Assembly (NCBI GenBank): GCA_963921425.1
Contig: OY992832.1
Location: 8,742,001-8,806,000 of the forward strand
DNA from: Dryas octopetala
Lineage: Eukaryota; Streptophyta; Magnoliopsida; Rosales; Rosaceae
Direction of reading: 5' to 3'
Length of the DNA stretch: 64,000 nucleotides
Shown in pieces: positions 46,601 to 57,737 of this stretch (positions are counted from its first letter, which is position 1; the number at the start of each line of letters is the position of its first letter). Under the pieces are notes generated by a model. That model had not been told where the DNA came from, did no database searches, and worked only from the letters and a program-made list of their open reading frames with translations. Both the position numbers and the translations under genes were made by a program.

Positions 46601-48098
46601 GTATTTCATCAAGATTTGGCATAGCAACAGCAACTTTATAACTACCGAAAAAGAATTGCCTCAGTACACAATGTAGATGATCAAACAAACAAATGTATCA
46701 AAATAAGTTGAGTTTGAGAAAGTACCCATCCTTTACAAAGTTATCCTTAAAGAAATCAAGCTCAATTGTCTCAGACAACACTACAACACAGGCATCTCGA
46801 TGATGGGAGAGTAAACTCTCAAGCCCCCGCTGGTGTCGAACACTATACATCCAAGGCGGAGAATTCCACACCATAAACACCCTCATATCACATTTCCCTT
46901 TACTGAAAAAAGCATCCATAAAATCCGAAAATGATAAATAAGGATGCAAATCGGGATAGTAACCCCATCTCTTGCCATCCGCATATATAAGACCTGAAAA
47001 CTCATTCTTAAAGCCACCCATTTGAACCGATTCACTAATTTGTTCGACAGTTTTCCCTATTGCTGTGTTACTCTCATTACTCGTATAGGATGAATTCCTA
47101 TCAATGCTTGATTTTCCATTTTCATTTGAATTCAAAGCCTTACTGGCATCACTCTCATTTTCATCCAAAGTCTTACCCTCGTCTCTCTTAATCTCACTCC
47201 TCAATTCTGTTCCTACTCCTATCTCACTTAAATTCACAACACCACCTCCACTGCCACTCTTCTTTCTCCTACCCTCACCAGAAACTCCCAACGGCTTCTT
47301 CCCAAGAAATGGGACCTTCTTAAAGTGATTCAACCACCACTTCTGCAACACCTTATCGCCCCTCGTCAACCCAGAGACGCCAACACCATCAGGGTCTTGG
47401 AGCATTGGATTGTGTAGAGGGTTCAACACCTCAAAATTAGACTTAAACATCCTATCCCTCCTCAAAAAATCACCTTTCTTATCAAACCACTCCCCCCAAC
47501 CATCTCTCAGCGGCGAAACTCTCCGACCCACCTTCAACAAAAGCGCGTCCTCAATGCCCACAACCTCACTCATCCTCCTCCTCACCTCCATATCCACAGG
47601 CACATCGTCGGATCCAAACGCGACCTTACTCTTATCCAGTGCGCTTAGTCCCACAGTAAACCCACTGTAGTCCTCGTCCCAATCCTCAATCTTACGCTTC
47701 TTGAAACCCCTCCTAATAACCCCACTCACATGATCGAAGAAATATCCAGAAACCCTAGACTGCGAAATATCTGATTGTTGATCCTCCTCGTCATACAATT
47801 CCTCATCTTTGGAGGTCTCTTCCGCGACGACGTCGTCGAGCTCGTCGATCTTATCCTCGGTGGGGTTGTCGATGGAGACGACGTCGTTGGCGTCGTCGGA
47901 GATGAGGGGGTTGGTGGTGAGCGACACGTCGGCATTTGGATTTTGACGGCGGAAGTGGAAGTGTTGGGATTGGGAGTGAGAGAGGCGGGTGTAGAGGAGA
48001 GAGACGGAGAGTAGAAGGAGAAGAGCGGAGATAACGGCGCAGATGTAAACGCCGTAACGGGGTCGGTGGGAACGGCGGGAGCGAATGCTTCTTAGCAT
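43662..48098 (-). CDS. Type II membrane DXD glycosyltransferase (At4g19900 type)
   Basis: Five minus-strand exons, 46726-48098, 46492-46641, 45495-45629, 44639-44833 and 43662-43848, give 679 residues. The N-terminus is short and basic (MLRSIRSRRSHRPRYG) and is followed by one hydrophobic helix (VYICAVISALLLLLSVSLLY), the topology of a Golgi type II enzyme. A long acidic/Ser-rich stem extends to about residue 390. The catalytic part contains the sugar-binding DXD motif KYGGIYLDSDIIVLKP (Asp515-Asp517), then GAVMAFRRNSPFIMECLKEF and WNGADLLTRVARRF, matching the Gly_transf_sug plus alpha-1,4-glycosyltransferase C-terminal arrangement. It ends HPCIRCSDVL. Plant members are poorly characterised; a Golgi glycan or glycolipid sugar transfer is expected, but donor and acceptor are unknown. 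The 3.6 kb intron-rich 3' half contrasts with one very long first exon. Confidence 0.9.
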
Positions 48099-49490
48099 TT
48101 TGGCGGGTCCGTTTTGGGGTTGCGATAATTGGGTGTAACTGTCATCGGGGAGTGGGCACAGAGAGATTCAGGTGAGTGAGGTAGGAGGGAAGGAGGAGAC
48201 AAGAGAGTGATTCTTACTTCTTTTAATGGAAAGTAAATAACTTACTCAGTTACTCATTTACAGTAATACAGTCAAAATTCAGATACGATTTTTTATTTTT
48301 TTGGTTGATATGGGCCTGGGGGACTAAAGCCCAAATAACCGAACAAAATGGCCAATAAACTAGCCCAAAATCCAGGTACGATTTTCATTTGTGTAATAAT
48401 TTCTCTCCCTATTTCCTCTTTGCTGCCAAGAAATCAAAAAATTTCTCTCTTTTATATTCTGTTTTGTGGTTTAATCATTATTGCAAATTGATATTTAAGT
48501 CTCCATTTTCTCAAGGAAAAGAAAGAATTCCAACTTTTAACCCAAGTGGTGAGGGTGAGTGGGATAATGTTTTAGGATTAAGATAAGTCTAAAGTTCGAT
48601 TCCCTTTAACATAACAAAAAAAAATTTCCCACTTTAACTTTTAGTCGAACGTTACACATGCTCTTGTTGCTCAACAGCAACAGGAAGTGCATTTGAGCAC
48701 TCAAAAGTGAACAATTTATTCAATAGATAAAGATAAAATCTTCTCAAAATAAGATGGTGGGTATTTAAACTTCACAACAGATGGTCGTTTTTTATGTCCT
48801 ATTCCTATACATAACATAATAACATAGGGATGAGAGTTTTGGTTGGATTTGACCAAAAACAAAAAGATTAGATATGTGGTCATTATTAACATAGGGATGG
48901 AATTTTGTTCCTGCCATAGCTCTAGTTTGAGGTGGACCAACAAATGGATTTATGAGTAGCCTTGCACATTTGCATATGGAAGTTAAAAAAAAATGGTTTA
49001 AAAAGACCAGCATTTCATGGAAGTTCATTGCACTTGCACATTTCCATCACAGTTTACCTCATCATGATTTGGAAGTACTGCGTCCTGACGAAGCCAATTG
49101 TTGTTACCAAAAACCAAAACGAAAGCATTTTCCATATTTATATGAATAAAGGTTAGGAACACAGACAACAACATACAGATGCAAAAAGCCTCTCAAAAAG
49201 TATCACTTTTTTAACCAATATCAGAGCTTGACAAGAAATGGTGATCACTTCACTTGTATGAACCGTTGCAGTCTCTAACAGTCCACCCTATACACCAAGC
49301 AACGCAAAATAGTCACCCAACCAAGTGCAAGAACACAGCAGCATTCATGCTTATCTTTCCAGATCTGCGGCTGAAAGCTATAATAATTGACTTCCACATG
49401 ACATGAGTTGACTTCATCAAAAAAATTTGAAACACCATTTGTCAAAGCTGTAATGACTACCAACTTTCAGGATAGGGCATTTAACAAAAA
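48099..49490. other. Spacer between glycosyltransferase and DCD gene
   Basis: Holds the glycosyltransferase promoter, with GGGCC/GGCCC-type words near 48310 and 48340, a SINE-like stretch at 48538-48624 and the 3' flank of the DCD gene. The short open frames at 48716-49156 have no domain. Confidence 0.5.
48538..48624 (+). mobile_element. SINE-like sequence with A-tail
   Basis: A box A-like TAACCCAAGTGG (48538-48549) is followed by a box B-like GTTCGATTCC (48594-48603), about 45 bp apart. The sequence ends in a nine-A run (48616-48624). This fits a short tRNA-derived retroposon remnant. Target duplications were not found. Confidence 0.45.
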
Positions 49491-52400
49491 TCAGGCCCTT
49501 GTCACATTGTTTTCATTCTTCAGACGCTTCAATCTGGATGTCAGAATACTCCACAGCCTCTTGTTTTCTCTTTCACTATCATCAATCGCAGTATCATCAC
49601 CAAACTCCAACTCATGAGCTAATCCTTTATTTTGGTTGTTGTAGGCTGTCTTCAATTTACGTTTTCTGATTTCACCACTTGGAACTCTAGGAGATTGGGC
49701 TAATCTTGTATTTTGGTTGTAGTAGGCTGTATTCAATTCACATTCTGTGATTCCAACACTGCTTGGAAGAACATGCTTCTTATCTTCCATATTCTCAGAA
49801 GTACCCGCGTCAGCAATTTTGCAACCATCACTGCTAATTGGTAAAACATTTGTCTCATCGCCCATTTTCTTAATAGTACCAGCATCAGCAATTTTGCAAC
49901 CATCACTGCTGATTGGTAAAACATCCATCTCATCGCCCACATTCTTAGAAGTACTAATTTCGGAGCTTTTACAACCATTACTAGTAAATAGATTTTCTTC
50001 AAAGCTGACATTCTGATTACAAACTTCTTGAGAATATTCTTCCTTGTTGAAGCAACCAGCAGTGTCAGCAGATGCCTCAGACAGCTTAGTACTGGATCCA
50101 TGCTCTTGAGATGATTCATGCTTGTTCAAGCAACCAGCAATGTTAAAAGATGCCTCAGACAGTTTACTACTGGATCCGTGCTCTTGAGATGATTCCTTCT
50201 TGCTAGAGCAACTGAGAGTATCAAGAGATGCCTCAGACAGTTTAGTATTGGATCTGTGCTCTTGAGATGATTCTTGCTTGTTGAGGCAACCGACAGGGTC
50301 AAAAGATGCGTCACGCAGTTTAATGCTGGATCCATGCTCTTGAGATGATTCTTGCTTGTTAAGGCAACCAAAAGTCTCAAAAGATGCCTCAGAGAGTTTA
50401 GTACTAGATACGTGATGGTTATCTTCTATACCAGCATCTACACAACTAGCAACTTCTTTGGCTACTCTTTGCAAATTAAAGTTCTTATTGCTTGAGCTGC
50501 CCATTACATTACTGATGGTAAGATCACTGCTGTTTGGAATAAGTTCAACCCTTGGGAGCAACTCCAGTTCATTTCCTATGCCACATTCAATTTCGGAGAA
50601 TCCATTTCCTGTTCCAGAATTTGGCTTAGGTATTTGCAGGGTTGACTCCTGCACAGTGAAGTGACTGTTCTCGCAACAAACTTGAGACAATCTATTAACC
50701 ATATGATCTTTATAATCCAAGTCTCTCTGAGCATTAGGATTATTTTCCTTGTAAGGGATTCCAAGGCTAGCAATCTGGCTACCAACATCACTCAAAGGCT
50801 CTTTTCCACCTTCATCTCCAATTTTGAGAGATGCCCCGGGACTTTCAACTTTTATTTCTCTTTCGTATTTTGGGAATCTTTCAGTATCGATACTCTCATT
50901 CTCGTGACAGCTTTGATTAATCACATGCAACAATTCTGCACCTTGTGATAACAACTTACCTTGGCTTCCAACCAAAGCCTCACAACATTCACTAGCATCT
51001 TCACCAATAGAAGTTTGTTGTGAAGATACTTGTAAAATCAGAGAAGTGTTTCCATTTATTCTTTTTTCATCACATGGCTCATTTTCTCTGAAATTTGGCC
51101 AAACCAGCTTCTTTCTCTTGCCGTTGGCATCTTCACTAGTAGAACATTCATGTGATGATACTTGTAAAATCAGGGAAGTGTTTCCATTTATGTTTTTGTC
51201 ATCACATGGGTCATTCTCACTAAACTTCGGCCTAATCAGCTTCCTTCTCTTGCGCTGCCCGCCCAACAATCCCTCACTTCCTGTACTTTCGTCATTGCCT
51301 CTAGCAATGGTTTCATCATTAACTTTACGCAACTCACTCCGACGCTTAAAATTCACAAATAGTATCGCTTCATTCCTTTGATCGCCTTTATCTTCAGTGG
51401 GTGTATCAGAAGCCATGTTTGACTTCTTTGGAGTCATTTCCAAGTAATTTCCCTTCAACTCAGAGTGCACCCTGGTCTGTTTTTTATTCCTAAACTTCTC
51501 TCCATCATGTTTTCTTGTAGGTGGTTTAGATTTTTTGGACTTCACCCAGCGATAGTGACTCTCGCTCAACATTGCCATGACTTCATCCACTGATGTATCC
51601 TTTTCATTTTCCTCAAAGCCAACATTAGTACTATTCTCTTTTACAGGCACATCTGAATTCAAAGTCAAGCGAGAAAACACACTACATCTGTTCTTCGGCA
51701 GATCAAAACACCTTCTTTCAGAAGTGGAAGGACTCTTGATTTTGCTCCCATTACTTCCAATTTCTGGTGAAGATGCAGGAGCTGAAGAAGATTGCAATAA
51801 TGACACCCTGTAACTATGCTTTTCAGATGATTCTATAGCCATTTCTTCAGAATATGCTGTCCCTGGAAAAGGCACGCTGTTCTTGTGACATCCATCGCCA
51901 TAAAGGTCAGGGGCTGTGAACAAAACACCAACACCAAACTTACAAATTTCATCTAATTGATTTCTCAAGGAAGGAATGTCATTTTGGTCATAACAATCTT
52001 GAACTGAATTAGAACTGTGATTTGCCCCTATTGGTAGTGACTGCGAAAGGTTCAGAGTAGGAACAACAGTATCAGAGGGAAGAGTGCTTGTAACAATTGC
52101 ATCTGCATATTGATCTGAAATAGAACTGTGAGTTGCCCCTATTGAATGCAACTGCGGAAGGTTCAGAGCAGGGGCATCAGGATCATAGGAAAGAGTGCTT
52201 GTAACAATTGCATCTCCATATTGAACTGAATTAGAACTGTGAGTTGCCCCTATTGAATGCGACTGCGAAGGGTTCAGGGCAGAGGCATCAAGATCATAGG
52301 GAAGAGTGCTTGTAACAATTGCATCTCCATATGGAACTGAATTAGATCTGTGAGTTGCCCCTATTGAATGCGACTGCAAAAGGTTCAGAGCAGGGGCATC

Positions 52401-53420
52401 AGGATCATAGGGAAGAGTGCTTGTAACAAATGCATCTCCATAAGATGCTGTGTTAGAATGGTTAATGATTGGCAGCTCCATTTGATGGCTGAAAGTGGAA
52501 ATTGGCCTAATTTGATCTTCAACCAAAGGATATGTTCCCTGAACAGGCATGCCAGGATTAAAGAAAGAAGGGTACTCGGCTGGGATAGCTAGCCTAACAC
52601 CATCATCGCCTACATTATTTTCAGTTCGTAACTTATCACTCAATGTGCGATCATCGACTTCTATGTCCTTACCCGGAGTGTACACTGGTCTTGCATCATC
52701 ACTTCTGGATAGCACTCTTTGAGGATGCTGATCGTTCAACTTTCTCGAACTAAACAGCATTAGAAGCCTTCGAACCTACAAATATCCATGACACAATACT
52801 TTTAAGAAGGCAATTCTTAATCCCATAGTGGTCTGAGTTAACAGGAAAGGAGAAGACCTGAGTTTTGGAGAGACCAAAATTGAACTTCATTTTGGAAAAA
52901 TAGTTTTCTTTAATTGCATAACTGAATTCAGATTCTGAAAGTGGACGACAATGCCAAATTGGTTTGACTTTTACCTAGATAAATAAAGTAACAAGGAAAA
53001 TCAAATTGTGAAATAAAACATAAAGGAAATAATGAATCCTTCCATAGATAGTAAACAAGCACAAAGACGCCTTCTCTCAGCTAAAACATTTAATGGCATA
53101 TCAGATGACAGGCTATAACCCTATATTATTCATACCTGAGCAGGAAATCGCTTTCCTGATGAACCGTATGCACGAGGAAAAATATTCATTGCACCATCAG
53201 AGCATGCCTGAAAAACACCATGAAGTTCTCTCCTCTCATATTCAAACAGAAACAATATCATTCCAGTTTTAACCTGCTCTACAAAGTGGCCTTGTGAAGA
53301 TGGAAGGCCAAACAGTCTTCGCTTAAAACACTCTTTTCTCGTAGCCCTGCTTGACATGAAAATTGCTCCATATTCGGGATACCTTCCATGAACAGTATCC
53401 TGCTCCGCGCCTGACTCCAT
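49491..53420 (-). CDS. DCD-domain protein with multiple internal repeat blocks
   Basis: Three coding exons, 53136-53420, 52858-52974 and 49491-52775, give 1,228 residues. The start is ATG 53420 (MESGAEQDTVHGRYPEYG), because the frame upstream has no ATG. The DCD (development and cell death) domain covers about residues 18-150: GAIFMSSRATRKECFKRRLF, LPSSQGHFVEQVKTGMILFL, ELHGVFQACSDGAMNI, SGKRFPAQVKVKPIWHCRPL and FSYAIKENYF. These proteins are linked to stress, hormone and cell-death responses; the molecular role is unclear. The giant last exon is low-complexity and disordered, with four clear tandem repeat blocks: 37 residues x4 (51999-52460), 44 residues x2 (about 51000-51265), 26 residues x5 (about 50025-50425) and 25 residues x3 (about 49780-49995). 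A fifth, weaker pair lies near the end (CELNTAYYNQN / RKLKTAYNNQN). Basic patches (GGQRKRRK, EIRKRKLK) suggest nuclear import. It probably has a 5' UTR intron. Confidence 0.88.
49780..49995 (-). repeat. Coding tandem repeat, 75 bp x about 3
   Basis: The word GCAACCATCACTGCT recurs at 49821 and 49896 (period 75 bp, 25 codons), with a more diverged third unit to the right. It encodes SSDGCKIADAGT-type units. Confidence 0.8.
50025..50425 (-). repeat. Coding tandem repeat, 78 bp x 5
   Basis: Five in-frame copies of a 26-residue unit of the KLSEASFxTxGCLNKQESSQ type with EHGSS linkers. The marker TGCTCTTGAG recurs at exactly 78-bp intervals (for example 50101 and 50179). Confidence 0.88.
51999..52460 (-). 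repeat. Coding tandem repeat, 111 bp x 4
   Basis: Four in-frame 37-residue units around YGDAIVTSTLPYDPDAPALN and QSHSIGATHSSNS. The copies are so alike at DNA level that recent expansion or gene conversion is likely. Confidence 0.9.
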
Positions 53421-54227
53421 TGGTATTCTTAGCAAAAGGCTGTCACATAAAATCTTTCTGGAAAATTCTCAGGTCATTTAAGAACCCAAAACCAGGTCAA
53501 ATTGGGAAATAAAAAATGAACAAAACTAATCAGCACAGGAAGATAAATACTCGCAGTGAGCCATGTTTCATCAAAATTCTTGCCGTAGTCAAAAATTAGT
53601 TTTAGGCTTTTAGCATACAAAACGGTTGCAATCCAGGACTCAGCAAAATTACAGCAATAAAGGTCCAACTTCGAAAATATCCCAGAAATTAATACAACCA
53701 ACAGCAACTCTTAATAAAGCTACTTCAAAATCTAAAAAATGCATCAACAAATTTGCACTACATATTACTCAATAGGCCAGAACAACCCACTTAGATCAGC
53801 AAATCAGCAAAAAAAATCCGTATCCCAACCCTTCTTAGATCAGTTACAATTTCCCATGCAACAAAAACTAAACACACAGCTTCATCTCCTCCTCTCTCAC
53901 TAAACCAAGTCTGGCAGGCACAATTTCCCTAAGGAAATCAACAAGAAAAACCCCAAATCAACTGAGACACACCATTTCTTGTTTCCGATAAAGTAACACA
54001 AAAATTAAATTTAGTTAGACCGACGTAATATAACACGTATCACATAACATTCTCGACAAACTTTTTTTATGACAATGAACAGAACCTAAAGCAAACACGA
54101 TTGCGATACAAATTTAGAAGACAAAGTTGCGCCGCGAGAGAAAAATCGGAACAGAAAAAGTCTAAACAATTTGAGAAACAAAGCTTTAACGAACAAAATT
54201 ATAAATATAAACACAATCGCGCCACGC

Positions 54228-54258
<31 letters not shown>

Positions 54259-56418
54259 TACCAGAAGAATAAGAAGGGGAATAATCGGAGTGAAAAGTAC
54301 GTCGCTTCTCGAGAGCGCCGAGTGGAGTGCTATACTACTGTGACCGTGCGGATTCAGAATTTGGCTGTACCTGGCTGTACGTGGTGGAGCCACGAGAGAT
54401 CTTTATATAATGGCCCACCTCGTGAGACGGTGACGGTTTTGCAGTTTTCCTCGACCCAATAACTGCACGACTCTTTATGTGCGTATATTTCACTGATTTG
54501 GGCCCTTTGGGCTTCTGTTTAGGCTTTTTGAGTTGACTATTGTGTGTCCCACAGCTACAATTTTCAAAAATTAATTCAAATAAAAAATAAAATATGCAAT
54601 TATAGATATTAACATTTCTTACTATAATCTTCTATCTTCTATATCTATATCTATATATATAAACCCTAAACCCTAAACCCTGAAATTTTCTGAAATCTCA
54701 CAAATACCCATGGTTAATTAAATTTATTAAAACATACAATTTTAATTCGATAAGGACAAATAAGTAATCAACCACTCTTGCAATTAAACAAATTAAAAAA
54801 TAAATATGAAAAATAATGCAGTATGACACCATGTTTAGGAGACCACGTTCTCTTTTATTTTTCTTTTGTATCCAAACCATGTTCTCTCTTCTTTGTGGGA
54901 CGTGGTGATGGAACAAAATGGTTGGGAGTTGAAGGTGATTGGGTTGCTTAGATTGTGTAGAAGAAGAAGCGTGGTGGGAATAGGAAGAGGAATGAGGAAT
55001 AAGAAACGTGGTAGGAATAAGAAGTGTGGTGGTATTTCTATTACCAAACAAGAGTGGCCAGGGATTGGGAAAATGGGTTTGGTTGTATGCGTCTGAGGAA
55101 TGAGGAAGTTGATGGGGTTAGTGAGTTGGGGTCAAGAGGAGAAGGTCAAGGAGGTGGTGGTGGTGGTTTTAACGGCGAGGGAGTTGAAATGGTTTTGAAA
55201 CATAGAGTGTAGAAAAAAGAAGCGTGTGAAAGGAGTTGGGTGTTAAGACAGGACATGGACATGTTGGTGGTTCGGTTAGGGCTTCAAAGATTTCAGAGAA
55301 GAAAAAACCAAAATCAAATTTTGGGAAGGAGTATCAAAGAGTAAGAGTAATAAGTTTGAATTCTCTGTTTATGCTTTGTTGTCACTATTTTTATTTATGA
55401 AATTTATGACTTTGGATTTCACAAAGGATGGAAGTGGAGGCCACAATGTGCCATCAATGGCGGAGCAGTGGTAAGGGCAGGGTTGTTAGGTGTAGAAGCT
55501 GTTAGAGAAAGCGATTTTGTATCCATTGCATAGGAAAATGGTATGGGCTTATTTGCTCATCAGCCTATGCTTTTTTGTTTTGGATGAGAGAGAGAGAGAG
55601 AGAGAGAGAGAGCCTATTTTATTATATTTTTTCCTGAATTGTATATTACCATAGACTTTTCTTATCTTCTACCCTTTTTATAGGTTTTTGGTTTGGCTCA
55701 TCTAACATTTATGTTGATTTAATATATTTAAATGTGTGGAGAAAGATGGGTTTTTCTTCTTTGATGTATGAGAAATTTCTTTCTTTTGAAAGATAATGAG
55801 GCACTTTTGATGTGTCTATTATATTCTTAGCCTGGGTTGTCTAAACATTTTCTAATCTTCTTACTAATCGTCTCTTTGTTTAGGTTGTCCGAGTGAAGCT
55901 TTCATTGATGACTTCTGTAACCCAATAAATCTTGAAGGCTTCAAGTATATATGCATTTCAGGATGAGTACTACTTTAAATCAAAGGTTTACATGCTGATG
56001 GTATTAGTTCATTATGCACTGATATTAACTCGGATGTGTCCCATGTTAATTTGGTATTTGTTAAGGTTCTTAATTTTTGTAATAAGAAGATTAGTAACTC
56101 GGATCTGCTAGCTATTAGAAGATTTTGCAATGTAATTGAGCTATTGGGGGTATATATTAATACTAGCTATTAGAAGATTAAAACAAGAAAAGTAGTGTGA
56201 ATTGTTACTATTTTATGTATTATACTCTAAACTCATGAGCAAAACTAGAATAGTTGATAGTATTGTACAAAAAATGTGATATGAATTGGTATTGTTCAAA
56301 TTAATAGCATTTATTAATTGGTTTTATTTTTCTTACATCATCGTTTTTCCCATCCCTTGAGTATCATTGAGAAGAACCTAAAACATGCAAATTTAAATGT
56401 GACGTACAATAATAATCA
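53421..56418. other. DCD promoter and intergenic spacer
   Basis: Contains the DCD 5' UTR/promoter with a (GA)n tract at 54226-54254, GGGCC boxes near 54500, and a triple AAACCCT telomere-like run at 54661-54681. A (GA)n tract lies at 55585-55612. An open G/V/R-rich frame (54866-55212) resembles no family I know and sits in AG-rich sequence. No gene was called. Confidence 0.5.
54661..54681. repeat. Interstitial telomere-like repeat (AAACCCT)3
   Basis: Three consecutive AAACCCT units, the third followed by GAAATT, adjoin a (TATATC)-like tract. Such short telo-repeats occur in plant promoters as telo-boxes and also as scars of break repair. It lies about 1.2 kb upstream of the DCD start. Confidence 0.85.
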
Positions 56419-56984
56419 GATATAAAAGAGGAAATTACAGATTTGGTCCACTTATTTTATACCTAGTTCAATTTTGGTCCACGATCTTTTTTAAGTTCTG
56501 TTTTGGTCCACTAATTGTTTCATTTGTTCAATAAAGGTCCAAATTTGTGACTTTAAATCTTTTGGGTTGTGTTTTCTTCAATTATAATTGAAGTATAAGT
56601 TATATTTCATCATTTCTTAGTCATAAAAACAAATTTGGAGTATTATAATCTAAGAGAATTGAGATTTGGTGAAATTTGAAAAATTGGCAGTTTTGGGTAC
56701 CCTACTTTAGGGTCAATTATCTTGAGTTTTAGAACTCCAATTTGAATGATCTTTATATGGTTGTAAAGAAGAAATGCATAGCTTTAAAACAAGTATATAT
56801 TTGCTGAATTTGGGTGAGATTTGATAGGGTAAAAAGCATGCCAAATTTGAAAAAACAAATCTGGACCTTTATTGAACAAGTGAAACAATTAGTGGACCAA
56901 AACAGAACTTAAAAAAGATTGTGGACCAAAATTAAACTAGGTATAAAATAACTGGACTAAATCTGTAATTTCCCCGATATAAAA
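56419..56984. mobile_element. Young non-autonomous MULE-type element (family A, copy 2)
   Basis: A 548-bp element at 56428-56975, flanked by a perfect 9-bp duplication GATATAAAA (56419-56427 and 56976-56984). The terminal inverted repeats are about 119 bp and nearly identical; ends are GAGGAAATTACAG and, inverted, GGGGAAATTACAG. The arms share TTGTTTCA(T/C)TTGTTCAATA. It belongs to the same family as 7101-7673 but is far less decayed. It encodes nothing. Confidence 0.88.
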
Positions 56985-57130
56985 ATATCATAGAGAAAAA
57001 TAGGCAAGGGCAAGGAGAAAGAAATGCACACATGAAAATTATGCAACAGCTATTGTGGAAAAACAAATTAGATTATGCGCAATATGAGAAAGCTTTTTGG
57101 CATGTGCAGGGACGTGGCCAAAGACTAGAT

Positions 57131-57240
57131 ATTGGATGTCCCTCTCCCCTCCCCTTAATGACCCTATTTACTTGGTACTATTAGGCAATTCATAACATGA
57201 ATTAATTGGGGTCATTGAGGAGAGGGGAAGGACATCCAAT
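57131..57240. repeat. 110-bp hairpin
   Basis: The left arm, 57131-57164 (starting ATTGGATGTCCCTCTCCCCT), pairs with the right arm, 57208-57240 (ending AGGGGAAGGACATCCAAT), across a 43-base loop. The stem is about 33 bp with a few mismatches. It could be a very short MITE or a small-RNA-producing hairpin. No flanking duplication was identified. Confidence 0.7.
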
Positions 57241-57737
57241 TTGGAGGAGCTACCAACCCCTGTTTTGGGGGGGAGGGGGGGATTTCTTTATTTTGTTTTA
57301 TCTTTTTTATTTAAGAGTGAAATGAAAACTTTGTGTGAAGAAAATTTGTACTGGAGTATGGAGAGGAAATTGGGGGTATCAAGGTGCACTTAAAAAAAAT
57401 ATTTCTTCTACTTGTTGTATTCATGCAAATAAGTAACAATATCTATTGTAAAAGGAAAATTAAAGGTTCTCTTTCTACAAAATTTATAGGCTATAAAACC
57501 AATTTCTATTAAGAAAAAGAAAATTCAAATGAACACTCACCACACTCATAGCCACTTACCAAACTATATACACTGCACAGAACGTTGCATCAATTACACT
57601 CATAGCCACTAACCTCACCACACACTACACACACTGCACTCACGCACTTTCTTCCACACACACACACAACCAACTTATTGAAAGCAAATAAAAAATGTAA
57701 CAATATATAAAAAAAATTATAACAATTGCACCCCATG

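Noticed and set aside
53421-53435. Start of the DCD protein at 53435 (MLRIPMESG)
   Set aside because: The codon at that place is TTG, not ATG; the first ATG in frame is at 53420.
54698-55212. Open frames of 60-117 residues on both strands
   Set aside because: Biased AG-rich or CT-rich sequence with no recognisable domain or splicing partner. It may be a decayed fragment, but nothing supports a gene.
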